Shown here: one piece after another, positions 8,773 through 17,306 of the stretch
Layout of the letters: each line of letters opens with the position of its first letter
How positions within the stretch are numbered: the stretch's first letter is position 1
NCBI RefSeq assembly: GCF_004322755.1
Contig: NZ_CP036401.1
Coordinates: forward strand, 3,720,001-3,784,000
Reading direction: 5' to 3'
Length of the DNA: 64,000 nt
Origin: Pseudoduganella albidiflava
GTDB taxonomy: Bacteria; Pseudomonadota; Gammaproteobacteria; Burkholderiales; Burkholderiaceae_D
The notes under the pieces: model-generated
Told to the model about the DNA's origin: nothing
What the model saw: only the letters and a program-made list of their open reading frames with translations
Database searches by the model: none
Position numbers and translations under genes: made by a program

Positions 8773-10161
8773 TCAATGATGCTCATGCCCTCCCCCGCGC
8801 TTGACATCCACCGGCTTGCCCTGCGCCGGCGCGAGCGGCGCCATGCCGGGGGCCTGCGGCGCGGGCGGCAGCTCGCCGGTCCACTCGTAGGCCACGCTGC
8901 CTTTCGGATGCCGGTAATGCCCGGGATCGCGATAGTCGCCGCGCGCCTGGCCCTCGCGCACCTTGACGAGGGTGAACATGCCGCCCATCTCGATCTCGCC
9001 GAACTGGCCGGTGCCGGTCATCATCGGCAGCGTGTTTTCCGGCAGCGCCATGCGCATGCTGCCCATCGAGCCGCCCTTGTCGCCCATCACCATGTAGCCG
9101 GGCACGAGGTTGTTGATCTTCTCTGCCACGCCGCGGTGGTCGACGCCGATCAGCGTGGGCACGTCGTGGCCCATCGCGTTCATCGTGTGGTGCGACTTGT
9201 GGCAGTGGAACGCCCAGTCGCCCGGGTTGTCGGCGACGAACTCGATCGCCCGCATCTGGCCGACGGCGATGTCGGTGGTGACTTCCGGCCAGCGGGCCGA
9301 CGGCCTGACCCAGCCGCCGTCGGTGCCGGTCACCTGGAACGTGTGGCCGTGCAGGTGGATCGGGTGGTTCGTCATCGTCAGGTTGCCGGCGCGGATGCGC
9401 ACGCGGTCGCCCTGGCGCACCACCATCGGATCGATCGCCGGGAACACGCGGCTGTTGAAGGTCCACAGGTTGAAGTCCAGCATCGTGTTGACCTGCGGGG
9501 TGTAGCTGCCCGGTTCGATGTCGTAGGCGCCCAGCAGGAACACGAAGTCGCGGTCGACCGCGTGCTGGCGGATATCCTTCGGATGCGTGACCCAGAAGCC
9601 CATCATGCCCATCGCCATCTGCACCATCTCATCGGCGTGCGGGTGGTACATGAAGGTGCCGGCATGCTTAGCCACGAATTCGTACACGAAGGTCTTGCCG
9701 GGCTGGATCGACGGCTGCGTCACGCCGCTCACGCCATCCATGCCGTTCGGCAGGATCTGGCCGTGCCAGTGGATGCTGGTGTGCTCGGGCAGCTTGTTGG
9801 TGACGAAGATGCGCACGCGGTCGCCCTCCACCACTTCGATCGTCGGCCCCGGGCTTTGCCCGTTGTAGCCCCACAGGTTGGCCGTCATGCCGGGCGCCAC
9901 CTCGCGCACCACGGGTTCGGCGACGAGGTGGAATTCCTTGACGCCGTCCTTCATGCGCCAGGGCAGGCTCCAGCCATTGAGCGTGACGACGGGGTTGTAC
10001 GGCCGGCCGTTCGGCGGTACCAGTGGCGCGGCGGTGGCGGCCGACGCGTGCACCGGCGCTTCCGGCAGCGATGCGGCACCGGCGCGGCTCACCATGCCGG
10101 CGCTCAGCAGCGTGGTGGCGCCGGCCAGGAAGGTGCGGCGCGAGTTGGACGATGCGGTCAT
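8773..10161 (-). CDS. Tat-exported multicopper oxidase
   Basis: A 462-residue protein with a twin-arginine signal (SRRTFLAG then a hydrophobic stretch to about residue 30). All four copper-ligand motifs are visible: HWHG, HPH in MYHPHADE, HPIHLHGH, and HCHKSHHTMNAM near the C-terminus, so type 1, 2 and 3 copper sites should form. The tail is Met/His-rich (GGGHEHH). Such periplasmic oxidases oxidise Cu(I) or phenolics using O2. It is last in an operon with a TolC-like lipoprotein (ATGA overlap) and a His-rich secreted protein, which points to copper tolerance. Confidence 0.9.
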   Translation of the reverse strand: MTASSNSRRTFLAGATTLLSAGMVSRAGAASLPEAPVHASAATAAPLVPPNGRPYNPVVTLNGWSLPWRMKDGVKEFHLVAEPVVREVAPGMTANLWGYNGQSPGPTIEVVEGDRVRIFVTNKLPEHTSIHWHGQILPNGMDGVSGVTQPSIQPGKTFVYEFVAKHAGTFMYHPHADEMVQMAMGMMGFWVTHPKDIRQHAVDRDFVFLLGAYDIEPGSYTPQVNTMLDFNLWTFNSRVFPAIDPMVVRQGDRVRIRAGNLTMTNHPIHLHGHTFQVTGTDGGWVRPSARWPEVTTDIAVGQMRAIEFVADNPGDWAFHCHKSHHTMNAMGHDVPTLIGVDHRGVAEKINNLVPGYMVMGDKGGSMGSMRMALPENTLPMMTGTGQFGEIEMGGMFTLVKVREGQARGDYRDPGHYRHPKGSVAYEWTGELPPAPQAPGMAPLAPAQGKPVDVKRGGGHEHH

Positions 10162-11660
10162 GGGTGTGCTCCGTGTGCGTTGTGCTGTGTCGACCCGGTG
10201 GTCTGGTCAGGCTTGTTTGGCTTGTTTGGCTGGCTTGCCTCGTTCGGCTTGTTTGCCTCGTTCGGCTTGTTTGCCTCGTTCGGCTTGTCTCCCGCAGCCG
10301 CGGCGCCGTGCGGGCGGCCACCCAGCGCGGCTTCCAGGCCGGCGTCGGCGATCCAGTACTCTTTCAGTGCGTCGATGGCGGCAGCCACCGCCACGCGCTG
10401 CTCGCGCGCATCGGCCAGCAACTCGAAGGTGCTGAGCAGCATGCCGTTGTAGCGCAGCAGTGTCTCGTCGGACAGCTGCTTCCTGAGCGGGATCACCACG
10501 TCCCGGTAGTGCCTGGCCAGGTCGTACGCGGTGCGCCAGGCGAAATAGGCTTCGCGCGCTTCGCTGCGGGCATTCACGGCGGTTTCCGCCACCCGGTTCA
10601 CGGCCTGCATGTAGACCGCCTCGGCCCGCCGCGTGCGCGCGGTGCCCCAGTCGAACAGGGGGATTTCCAGTGTCACCTCGTAGCCGCGCTGCACCGGTTC
10701 GCCGCCCTCCCGCTCGCGCAACGCGCCCAGTTCCAGCACGTTGATGAAGCGGGTCGCGCGGGTCAGGCCCAGCGATGCGGCGGTATGCTCCGCCTCCTTC
10801 GCCGCCGCCCGCACGTCGAGGCGCTCGCGCAGCGCCGCCTGCTCGACATCGGCCAGTTCCGGCGCCGCCGCCGGCAGCTCCGGCAGGCGCTCGGGCAGCC
10901 GGTAGCCGCCTTCCGTGCCGGCCAGCCCCAGCAGCCGGGTCAGCCGTTCGCGCGCCGCGCTGGCCGCGCTCGACGCCCGCGCGACATCGGCCATCGCCTC
11001 CGCGTAAAAGGCCGCCTCGCGCGCCTGATCGAAGGCGCTCCAGTTGCCGGCCTTGCGCATGCGCTGCGCCAGCTCGGCGCTGGCATCGGCGGCGCCGGCC
11101 ACCTGTTTCGCATACTCGACGGCCTGGGCCGCGCCCACGGCTTCGTAATACGCGCGCCGCGTCTCGGCCGCCGTCTTCAGGGCTTCGGACGTCACGCGCA
11201 ACTGCGCCTGTTCGAACCTGCCCCGTTCCATGCGCACCGCCAGCGGCGCAGTCAGCAAGTTGGCCAGGTTCACCGCCAGCGAGCGCTCGATCGACGTGCT
11301 GCCGCCGCCGCGCTTGTGCTGGTAGCCGAAGGCGGGATTCTGCAGCCGGCCGGCCTGTACCAGGTCGGCTTCCGCGATGCCCAGCTCCCAGTAGGTGGCT
11401 TGCAGCGCGCGGTTGTTCAGCAGCGCGATGCGCACCGCGTCGTCCGCGCCGAGCGGCTGCGCCAGCATCGGTTTCAGCTGTTCCGCCAGCGCATTGCGGT
11501 CGTGTTCAGTGCGCAGCAGGGTCGTGGCCGCGCCAGTCCTCGCCTGCGTGGCCCGGTTGACGGCATCCATGCCGCCGTCGGGGGAAAAACTGGCGCAGCC
11601 GGACAGGGCCAGCGCCAGGATCGGGACGGCCAGGGCCGTCGCCATCGGTGTCGATGTCAT
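10158..11660 (-). CDS. TolC/OEP-family outer-membrane efflux lipoprotein
   Basis: A 500-residue protein with a lipoprotein signal (ALSGC lipobox near residue 23) and two outer-membrane-efflux repeats rich in long amphipathic helices, as in CusC/NodT-type channels. Start ATG 11658-11660 has AGAGGTAAC before it; an upstream in-frame ATG at 11675 is possible. The C-terminus ends in a low-complexity tail built on PNEANK repeats. Its stop overlaps the multicopper oxidase start (ATGA). No inner-membrane pump or adaptor gene is adjacent, so it either works with components elsewhere or serves the oxidase operon in another way. Confidence 0.85.
   Translation of the reverse strand: MTSTPMATALAVPILALALSGCASFSPDGGMDAVNRATQARTGAATTLLRTEHDRNALAEQLKPMLAQPLGADDAVRIALLNNRALQATYWELGIAEADLVQAGRLQNPAFGYQHKRGGGSTSIERSLAVNLANLLTAPLAVRMERGRFEQAQLRVTSEALKTAAETRRAYYEAVGAAQAVEYAKQVAGAADASAELAQRMRKAGNWSAFDQAREAAFYAEAMADVARASSAASAARERLTRLLGLAGTEGGYRLPERLPELPAAAPELADVEQAALRERLDVRAAAKEAEHTAASLGLTRATRFINVLELGALREREGGEPVQRGYEVTLEIPLFDWGTARTRRAEAVYMQAVNRVAETAVNARSEAREAYFAWRTAYDLARHYRDVVIPLRKQLSDETLLRYNGMLLSTFELLADAREQRVAVAAAIDALKEYWIADAGLEAALGGRPHGAAAAGDKPNEANKPNEANKPNEASQPNKPNKPDQTTGSTQHNAHGAHP
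10237..10290. repeat. Three tandem 18-bp units inside the efflux gene
   Basis: Units at 10237, 10255 and 10273 (GCCTCGTTCGGCTTGTTT and one near-identical copy) encode repeated PNEANK in the C-terminal tail of the TolC-like protein. Partial units continue on the low-coordinate side. In-frame, so copy number can change without breaking the gene. Confidence 0.85.
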
Positions 11661-11745
11661 TGTTACCTCTTGCATGATCGTGCGTGAGCGACCCGCGCGT
11701 CGCGGGTCGGGACCGGTTTGGGCCGGCTCTACGGAATACGTTGGA

Positions 11746-12153
11746 TCAGGCGGACTTCGGCGGCCGCTCGAGGCCGGCCAGGTCGACGGCGGCGGGGGCC
11801 GCGGGAACGAAGGGAACGGTGGCGCAGCGGCCATCCTGCGATCGCGGCGCGGCAGGCAATGCCGGTGCGAGCGGTGCCCCGGTGCAGCAGGCGCCGGCGC
11901 TGGCGCATTGCGCGTGGCCGGCATGCTCGCCACTGGCAGCATCGGCATCGTGGTGCGCGCCCGCATGGTGGGCCGCGCCGTCGCCATGCGCGGCGAGCAT
12001 GGCCGCATGGTCGTGATCGCCGTGGGCAGGCATCGCCTGGTGCGCGGCGGCGGGCTGCGCGCCGCACAGCAGCATCGTGGCCGAGGCGAAGCCCTGCAAG
12101 GGCACGCCGGCCAGCAGGAACCACAGCAGCAATGTACGGAGCAAGCCTTTCAT
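11746..12153 (-). CDS. Secreted His-rich protein, probable copper binder
   Basis: A 135-residue protein with an N-terminal signal (KGLLRTLLLWFLLAGVPLQG). The middle is packed with His and Met-containing units (HGDHDHAAM, HHAGAHHDADAA), and Cys residues occur in CASAGACC. No conserved enzyme domain is visible; it resembles the small DUF2946-like proteins that precede copper efflux genes in this group. It is first in the operon with the efflux lipoprotein and multicopper oxidase, 85 bp upstream of the former. Periplasmic copper binding or sensing is inferred from composition and context only. Start ATG 12151-12153 is chosen for the clean signal peptide. Confidence 0.7.
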   Translation of the reverse strand: MKGLLRTLLLWFLLAGVPLQGFASATMLLCGAQPAAAHQAMPAHGDHDHAAMLAAHGDGAAHHAGAHHDADAASGEHAGHAQCASAGACCTGAPLAPALPAAPRSQDGRCATVPFVPAAPAAVDLAGLERPPKSA

Positions 12154-12255
12154 GGGGCGCCATGGTAGCACGGACGGCCGCGATTTTCATGGCTGGCGGC
12201 TATACTGTCGCACTTCCCGAACAGCGCACGCCGGCCCGCGCCCAACCTCACGTTC

Positions 12256-13125
12256 ATGCAGACAGCTTCCAGCCACGCCCCGGTTTCCAACGCCCTACCC
12301 TTCGCCGCCCTGCTGCTGGCGCTGGTCTCCCTGACGGCCGGCGCCTCGCTCGCCAAGCAGCTGTTTCCGTTGATCGGGCCGGCCGGCGCCACGGCGCTGC
12401 GGCTCTCGTTCGCGGCGCTGATCCTGTCCGCCGTATTCAAGCCGTGGCGCATCCGGCTGGAGGGCGAATGGCGCCCGCTGGCGCTGTATGGGGTCTCGCT
12501 GGGCGTGATGAACCTGACATTCTATTCGTCGCTGGCCTACGTGCCGCTCGGCGTGGCGATCGCGGTCGAGTTCACCGGCCCGCTGGCGGTGGCCGTGTTC
12601 ACGTCGCGCCGGCGCATGGATTTCCTGTGGATCCTGCTCGCCGTCGGCGGACTGGCATTGCTGCTGCCGTGGGACCGTTCGGCGGCGGCGCTCGACTGGC
12701 GCGGTATCGCACTGGCGCTGTGCGCGGGTGCCTGCTGGGCGGTGTACATCCTGGCCGGCAAGCGGGCCGGCATGCGGCACGGGCCGGCCGCGTCGGCATG
12801 CGGCATGTGGATCGGCGTGCTGGTGGCGGCGCCGTTCGGCTTCTACCAGGCCGGCGCGGCCATCCTGCAGCCCCATGTGCTGGCGCTGGGCCTGGGCGTG
12901 GCCATCGTGTCGAGCGCGATTCCCTATTCGCTGGAGATGATCGCGCTGCGCCGGCTGCCCGCCAATACCTTCAGCATCCTGCTCAGCGCGGAGCCGGCCA
13001 TCGGTGCCCTGATGGGCCTCGCGCTGCTGGGCGAACGGCTGGCGATAAATCAGTGGGCGGCGATTGGAGCCATCATCGCCGCCTCCGTAGGCGCGGCGAT
13101 GAGCAGTCGCTTCACATCAACCTGA
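12256..13125 (+). CDS. EamA/DMT-family exporter (RhtA-like)
   Basis: A 289-residue protein with ten hydrophobic helices in two EamA halves. The layout, with short loops, a basic SRRRMDFLW loop between the halves and PANTFSILLSAEPAIGALMG in the second half, is close to RhtA-type threonine/homoserine exporters. RhtA exports amino acids; the substrate here is inferred. The last 50 bp of the gene are repeated directly after it, out of frame. Confidence 0.85.
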   Translation: MQTASSHAPVSNALPFAALLLALVSLTAGASLAKQLFPLIGPAGATALRLSFAALILSAVFKPWRIRLEGEWRPLALYGVSLGVMNLTFYSSLAYVPLGVAIAVEFTGPLAVAVFTSRRRMDFLWILLAVGGLALLLPWDRSAAALDWRGIALALCAGACWAVYILAGKRAGMRHGPAASACGMWIGVLVAAPFGFYQAGAAILQPHVLALGLGVAIVSSAIPYSLEMIALRRLPANTFSILLSAEPAIGALMGLALLGERLAINQWAAIGAIIAASVGAAMSSRFTST

Positions 13126-13174
13126 TCGCCGCCTCGGTGGGCGCGGCGATGGGCAGCCGCTTCACTTCAACCTG
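13075..13174. repeat. 50-bp tandem duplication of the exporter gene end
   Basis: Bases 13075-13124 and 13125-13174 are two adjacent 50-bp copies differing at a handful of positions (CGCCGCCTCCGTAGGCGCGG versus CGCCGCCTCGGTGGGCGCGG). Copy one contains the stop codon of the EamA gene; copy two is noncoding and ends two bases before the stop of the convergent lipoprotein gene. Confidence 0.9.
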
Positions 13175-13175
13175 A

Positions 13176-13436
13176 TCAGCTGGCCGGCGGCGCGGCCGGC
13201 TTGAACTGCTCGCGGCGGTCGCAGCGTTCCTGGAAGGCCTTGCGCACGTCCGTATCGGCGATCTTGCTCACTTCGGCGGGCGCGCAGGTGGCGTCCGTCA
13301 TCGTCATCTGCTGCGCCGTCAGCTGCGGGTCGACCTTGCCGCAGCCAGCCAAGAGCAAAGACAGGCTCAGGGCCAGGCCCAGGGGCAACCCCCGGGCCAG
13401 GGCGGACAGGCCGCCGGCCGGTTTCACGTTTTCCAT
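13176..13436 (-). CDS. Small lipoprotein of unknown function
   Basis: An 86-residue lipoprotein: the N-terminal hydrophobic run ends in LLLAGC, a clear lipobox, giving a mature protein of about 55 residues with two further Cys (DATCAP and ERCDRR) that could form a disulfide. AAGGAG lies five bases before the ATG at 13434-13436. No known domain is recognised. It is downstream of, and probably transcribed apart from or with, the M28 peptidase gene on the same strand (32-bp gap). Confidence 0.75.
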   Translation of the reverse strand: MENVKPAGGLSALARGLPLGLALSLSLLLAGCGKVDPQLTAQQMTMTDATCAPAEVSKIADTDVRKAFQERCDRREQFKPAAPPAS

Positions 13437-13468
13437 CACGACTCCTTCGAGGGGTGGGTAAGCAGCCA

Positions 13469-14911
13469 TCAATTGAACTGTTCCGGGGCCCGGCCGATCG
13501 GCTGGTCCATGTTGGCAAGGTACCACGTCAGCGCCGACATCACGGCCACGTGCCGCTTCAGGTAATCGGGATTGACCTTGTCGAACGTGTCGGCGGGGGT
13601 GTGGTGGTAATTGAAGTACGCGCTCGAATCGACCAGCGGCGTGAACGACGGCACGCCGTCGGCCTCCATCGCATGCAGGTCGCCGGCGCCGATCACGTCG
13701 CGGCGCTGCAGCACGCCGGCGCCGATCGGCACCAGCGCGGCCTGCAGCGGCGCGAACAGCTTTTCATATTGCGGGCGGATACCGGCCTGCACGCCGAAGG
13801 TGCGGCCGGCCACGCCGCCATCGCTCTCGATCGCGGCGAACTGCTTGTCCAGCGCCGCCTTGTGCGCCTGGTGGTAGGCATCGCCGCCCCGGCCGCCGTT
13901 TTCCTCGTTCATCCAGGCGATCATGCGGATCGTGCGGCGCGGCTTCAGGTTCAGCTTCTTCAGCGTTTCCAGCACGCCCATCGAGGCGGTGACGCCGGTC
14001 GCGTCGTCGTGCGCGCCGGTGGCCAGGTCCCACGAATCGAGGTGGCCGGAAACGATGACGACTTCATCGGCCTTGTCGGTGCCCGGCAGGTCGGCGATTA
14101 CGTTGAAGCTGTCGGCATCGGGCAGGGTCTGCGGCGTCAGTACCAGTTTCATCGTCACCGGGCCGCGCTTGCTCAGGCGCGCGATCAGCATCGCATCTTC
14201 CGCCGTCACCGAGGCCGCCGGAATGCGCTTGCCGTCCGCCAGCCGCGTAGTGCCGGTATGCGTAAGCCGGTAGTCGGCCCCGCCCACGGCGCGCACCAGC
14301 GCGGCGGCCGCGCCCAGGTCGGCGGCCAGCGCCGGGCCGCGCGTACGGAACGCCGAGCCATGGCGATAGGCCGGGCCGCCCAGGCCCGCATCGGCCATGC
14401 CCTGGTCGAAGGCAACCTCGAACAGCACGATCTTGCCCTTCACTTCACTGGCGCGCCGGCGCAGTTCATCGAAATCGCGCACGATGATGACGGGCGCCGT
14501 CAAGCCTTCCGGCGGCGTGGCGCCGGAACCGCCCAGCGCCGTCAGCACGACATTCTGCACCACGCCCTGCGGCCGGCCCGTGTACTCGACCAGCTGGCCC
14601 TTTTCCTCGCCGCGCACCCAGTGCGGCACCTTGACCGGCTGCAGCGTGACCTTGGCACCCAGCTTGCGCATCGCCTCGGCGACCTGCTGCACGGCCGCGG
14701 CGGCGCCGGGCGAACCGGACAGGCGCGGGCCGGCCAGGTCCGTCATGTCTTCCAGGCGCTGGTAGGCCCAGTCGCTGGCAATCGCGGCATCGCGGATCTG
14801 CGCCAGCGTGGCGGCATCGTTGGCGCTGCTGGCGGTGCCCGCGGCGTGGGCCAGGCCGGCGGCGAACAGGCCGGCGGCAATGGCGGACAGGACTGGCTTG
14901 CGAAGGTTCAT
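13469..14911 (-). CDS. Secreted M28-family metallopeptidase with PA domain
   Basis: A 480-residue exported protein (signal peptide ending GLAHA-AGT). The middle (about 130-260) fits a protease-associated insert, followed by the zinc peptidase core: SGHLDSWD, TGAHDDATG, WMNEENGGRGGDAY, IESDGG and the late His in YFNYHHTPADT. These supply the two-zinc ligands and catalytic Glu of M28 aminopeptidases/carboxypeptidase Q-like enzymes, so it should be active. It probably removes amino acids from peptides in the periplasm or outside the cell. The ATG at 14909-14911 is preceded by GGGAAG. Confidence 0.9.
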   Translation of the reverse strand: MNLRKPVLSAIAAGLFAAGLAHAAGTASSANDAATLAQIRDAAIASDWAYQRLEDMTDLAGPRLSGSPGAAAAVQQVAEAMRKLGAKVTLQPVKVPHWVRGEEKGQLVEYTGRPQGVVQNVVLTALGGSGATPPEGLTAPVIIVRDFDELRRRASEVKGKIVLFEVAFDQGMADAGLGGPAYRHGSAFRTRGPALAADLGAAAALVRAVGGADYRLTHTGTTRLADGKRIPAASVTAEDAMLIARLSKRGPVTMKLVLTPQTLPDADSFNVIADLPGTDKADEVVIVSGHLDSWDLATGAHDDATGVTASMGVLETLKKLNLKPRRTIRMIAWMNEENGGRGGDAYHQAHKAALDKQFAAIESDGGVAGRTFGVQAGIRPQYEKLFAPLQAALVPIGAGVLQRRDVIGAGDLHAMEADGVPSFTPLVDSSAYFNYHHTPADTFDKVNPDYLKRHVAVMSALTWYLANMDQPIGRAPEQFN

Positions 14912-15054
14912 GCGGTCTTCCCTGGATAAAGTTCGATGAAAGCAGGAAGATATCATTTGGCAATATTGCAAGGCAACATATAAGCGTACGACGCGAACCA
15001 TGACCGGACCGGCGCGGGTTTGACCGCGCCGCGGCCATCGCATAGCATGGGCGC

Positions 15055-15606
15055 ATGCTGAAGGGACCACTCTGCACCGTGCGGCACCTGCTGAACACGG
15101 ACCTGAACACGTTCATCGCGCTGGTCAACGACCTGCCGTCGCGCGGGGATTATTTTTCCACCCAGTTCAAGTCGCCCGAGACGATGCGCCGGGAATTCCT
15201 GCAGCATGGCTTCGTGACCGAGGACAGCGAACTGTTCGTGGTGGAAGACCAGTACCGGCACATCGTCGGCGTCATCACCCACTTCAAGAGCCGCACGCCG
15301 ACCAGCCGCGAGATCGGCTACCGGCTGTTCGACACCGCCCTCGCCGGCCAGGGCTACACCACCGAAGCGCTGCGGATGCTGGCCGACCACCTGTTCCGCG
15401 TGCATACCTGGCACCGGCTGGAAGTGCTGGTTGCACCGCGCAACATCGCCTCCGTGCGCGTGGCGCAGAAATGCGGCTTCACGGCCGAAGGCATGCTGCG
15501 CGAAGCATTCTTCATCAATGGCCGGTACCAGGATGTGGCGGTCATGAGCCTGCTGCGGCACGAATGGGAAGTCCTGCGGGGCGAGCCAGGTCCTGCCGGG
15601 TTGTAA
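15055..15606 (+). CDS. GNAT-family N-acetyltransferase (RimJ/RimL type)
   Basis: A 183-residue acetyltransferase. The acetyl-CoA loop is LAGQGYTTEALRMLADHLF and the C-terminal NIASVRVAQKCGFTAEGMLR with RYQDVAVMSLL is the usual RimJ/RimL ending. This subgroup acetylates protein N-termini or small amines; the substrate here is unknown. Divergent from the M28 peptidase gene. The stop codon lies inside a 16-bp palindrome. Confidence 0.88.
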   Translation: MLKGPLCTVRHLLNTDLNTFIALVNDLPSRGDYFSTQFKSPETMRREFLQHGFVTEDSELFVVEDQYRHIVGVITHFKSRTPTSREIGYRLFDTALAGQGYTTEALRMLADHLFRVHTWHRLEVLVAPRNIASVRVAQKCGFTAEGMLREAFFINGRYQDVAVMSLLRHEWEVLRGEPGPAGL

Positions 15607-15618
15607 CAGATCTGTTAC
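15603..15618. repeat. 16-bp perfect palindrome at the acetyltransferase stop
   Basis: GTAACAGATCTGTTAC is fully self-complementary and contains the TAA stop of the acetyltransferase gene. It sits about 130 bp before the glycine-zipper gene and could be an operator for that gene or a short stem; nothing in the sequence decides between these. Confidence 0.55.
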
Positions 15619-15745
15619 CTGCTCGAGTCCGTTTGTAATAATCTGTGTATTGGCTGGCAATTCCCAGCCGTCCCGCTAAAGTAGACCTCAATCAAACGGC
15701 AACCATCATTCCGGTGGCGCCGCGCAAAAATAAGGGGGAAACATC

Positions 15746-16165
15746 ATGCTGGTCAAAAACATCATCGGAGTCGTGCTGCTGGGTGCCGCCGTGACGACGT
15801 CTTCCGCCGCCTTTGCCGCCGGCGACCGTGCCTTCAATACCGCCGCCGGCGCGGTGGTCGGTGCCGCCATCGGCAGCCAGACCGGCAACGGCACCACCGG
15901 TACCGTGGTCGGTGGCGTGGTGGGTGGCCTGGTCGGCAATGCGATCAGCTCCCGCGACCGCGATCACCGCGACTACCGTCCGCACCATGTGTATGCGCAG
16001 CCGCAGTCGGTGTACTACGAAGCGCCGCGTGCCCGCTATGTGCGCCAGCAGCCGGTCTATGTCGAGCGCCGCGTGATCCATGAATATCGCGACAGCCATC
16101 GTGGCCGCGGCCACGGCAAGGGCCACTACAAGCACCATCGCAAGCACCACCACCATCACGACTGA
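15746..16165 (+). CDS. Glycine-zipper envelope protein with His-rich tail
   Basis: A 139-residue exported protein (signal ending SSAAFA-AGD). Residues about 30-68 form a glycine-zipper 2TM segment (AAGAVVGAAIGSQTGNG and VVGGVVGGLVGNAISS), as in outer-membrane SlyB/RcnB-neighbour proteins. The rest is Tyr/Arg-rich and ends in a run of His. A role in envelope maintenance is the family expectation. GGGGGAAACATC precedes the ATG. A strong intrinsic terminator follows. Confidence 0.8.
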   Translation: MLVKNIIGVVLLGAAVTTSSAAFAAGDRAFNTAAGAVVGAAIGSQTGNGTTGTVVGGVVGGLVGNAISSRDRDHRDYRPHHVYAQPQSVYYEAPRARYVRQQPVYVERRVIHEYRDSHRGRGHGKGHYKHHRKHHHHHD

Positions 16166-16182
16166 TCTTCGGATCGCATGAC

Positions 16183-16208
16183 AAAGCCCGGCAATGCCGG
16201 GCTTTTTG
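16183..16208 (+). terminator. Intrinsic terminator with repeated T tracts
   Basis: AAAGCCCGGCA and TGCCGGGCTTTTT form a stem of at least 10 bp just after the glycine-zipper gene. The T tract continues as four or more 7-8-bp TTTTTTGC-like units to about 16245, a small microsatellite. Confidence 0.9.
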
Positions 16209-16313
16209 TTTTTTGCTTTTTGCTTTTTGCTTTTTTGCTTTTTCGGGCGCCATTCGGCATGCGCCTTTGCCCCTCCCCCCGCTAGCCGGCAGTGAAACCT
16301 CACCACCGACACC

Positions 16314-17306
16314 ATGCCAGCTCGCGACACCACCATCGCCCTCGGAAAGGGCCACTACCGCCTGCGTGAACACGTCGGCGCTTCCGTGTACGGCACGATC
16401 TGGCGCGCCACCGCGCCGGCCGGCCTGCCGGACGTGGCACTCAAGTTCGTCAACGCCCAGCGCATGGAATGCGCACAGCCGGCCCAGCGCGAACGGTGGA
16501 TCGACAGCGCCTGCAACGAGATCGCCTTCCTCGAAGCGCTGCAGCCATGGGATGGCCGCCACATCGTGCGGCTGGTCGACACCGGCTGGCACGATGGCCT
16601 GCCCGTGCTGGCGCTGGAGCTGATGAGCGGCGACCTGGGGCGCCACGTCGCGCGCCGCCGGGCCGAAGGCGACCCGCCTTCGCTGGCCCAGGTGCTGGAC
16701 TGGATCGGCCAGCTGAACGGGGCGCTCGCCAAGGTGCACCAGCATGGCTGGCGCTACCTGGACCTGAAGCCCGCCAACGTGCTGGTGGATGCCGCGGCCG
16801 GCACCGTGAAGCTGGCCGATTTCGGCACCAACCGGCTGCTGGCGGCGGCGCAGGCCCACAGCTACTGCGGCACGGCCAACTGGCAGGCCCCGGAACAGTT
16901 CTTCCCCGCGCCGGGCGGCGGCTATGCCACGGGCCGCCACAGCGACTACTTCGCGCTCGGCGCGCTGTTTTACTTCCTGGTGATGGGGACGCCGCTGCGC
17001 TGGTGCGCGGCGTGCGGCGACGCCTACCGCGAGCACCAGTCCGGCGGCGCCCGGGCCATGCTCGATGCCGGCCCGTTGCCGCCCGTGCTGGCCGACGATG
17101 AAGCAGCGGCCTTTGCGGGCGCGGTGCCGCCACTGGCCCGCATGCCGGCGCTGCACCTGCTGTCGATGCTGCTGGCCCGCGAACCGGGCGAACGGCCCCG
17201 CAACGCGCTGCACATCAGCCGGATGCTGGACGCGGTCCGCACCGCCATGGGCGGCCGCGTGGCCCTGGTGCGCAGCCGCGCGGCCGCGCTGGAGGGGCGC
17301 GCATGA
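16314..17306 (+). CDS. Serine/threonine protein kinase, first gene of SEDS/FHA cluster
   Basis: A 330-residue soluble kinase. The ATP Lys is in VALKFVN (about K44), the catalytic loop reads YLDLKPANVL (about D150; the usual H-R before D is replaced by Y-L), and DFG is intact (about D169), followed by CGTANWQAPEQ in the activation segment. Fold and key residues suggest activity. No transmembrane or sensor domain is seen, unlike PknB. Its stop overlaps the SEDS gene start (ATGA), so kinase and peptidoglycan polymerase are translationally coupled. Likely targets are envelope proteins or the FHA partners encoded downstream; that is inference. Confidence 0.85.
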   Translation: MPARDTTIALGKGHYRLREHVGASVYGTIWRATAPAGLPDVALKFVNAQRMECAQPAQRERWIDSACNEIAFLEALQPWDGRHIVRLVDTGWHDGLPVLALELMSGDLGRHVARRRAEGDPPSLAQVLDWIGQLNGALAKVHQHGWRYLDLKPANVLVDAAAGTVKLADFGTNRLLAAAQAHSYCGTANWQAPEQFFPAPGGGYATGRHSDYFALGALFYFLVMGTPLRWCAACGDAYREHQSGGARAMLDAGPLPPVLADDEAAAFAGAVPPLARMPALHLLSMLLAREPGERPRNALHISRMLDAVRTAMGGRVALVRSRAAALEGRA

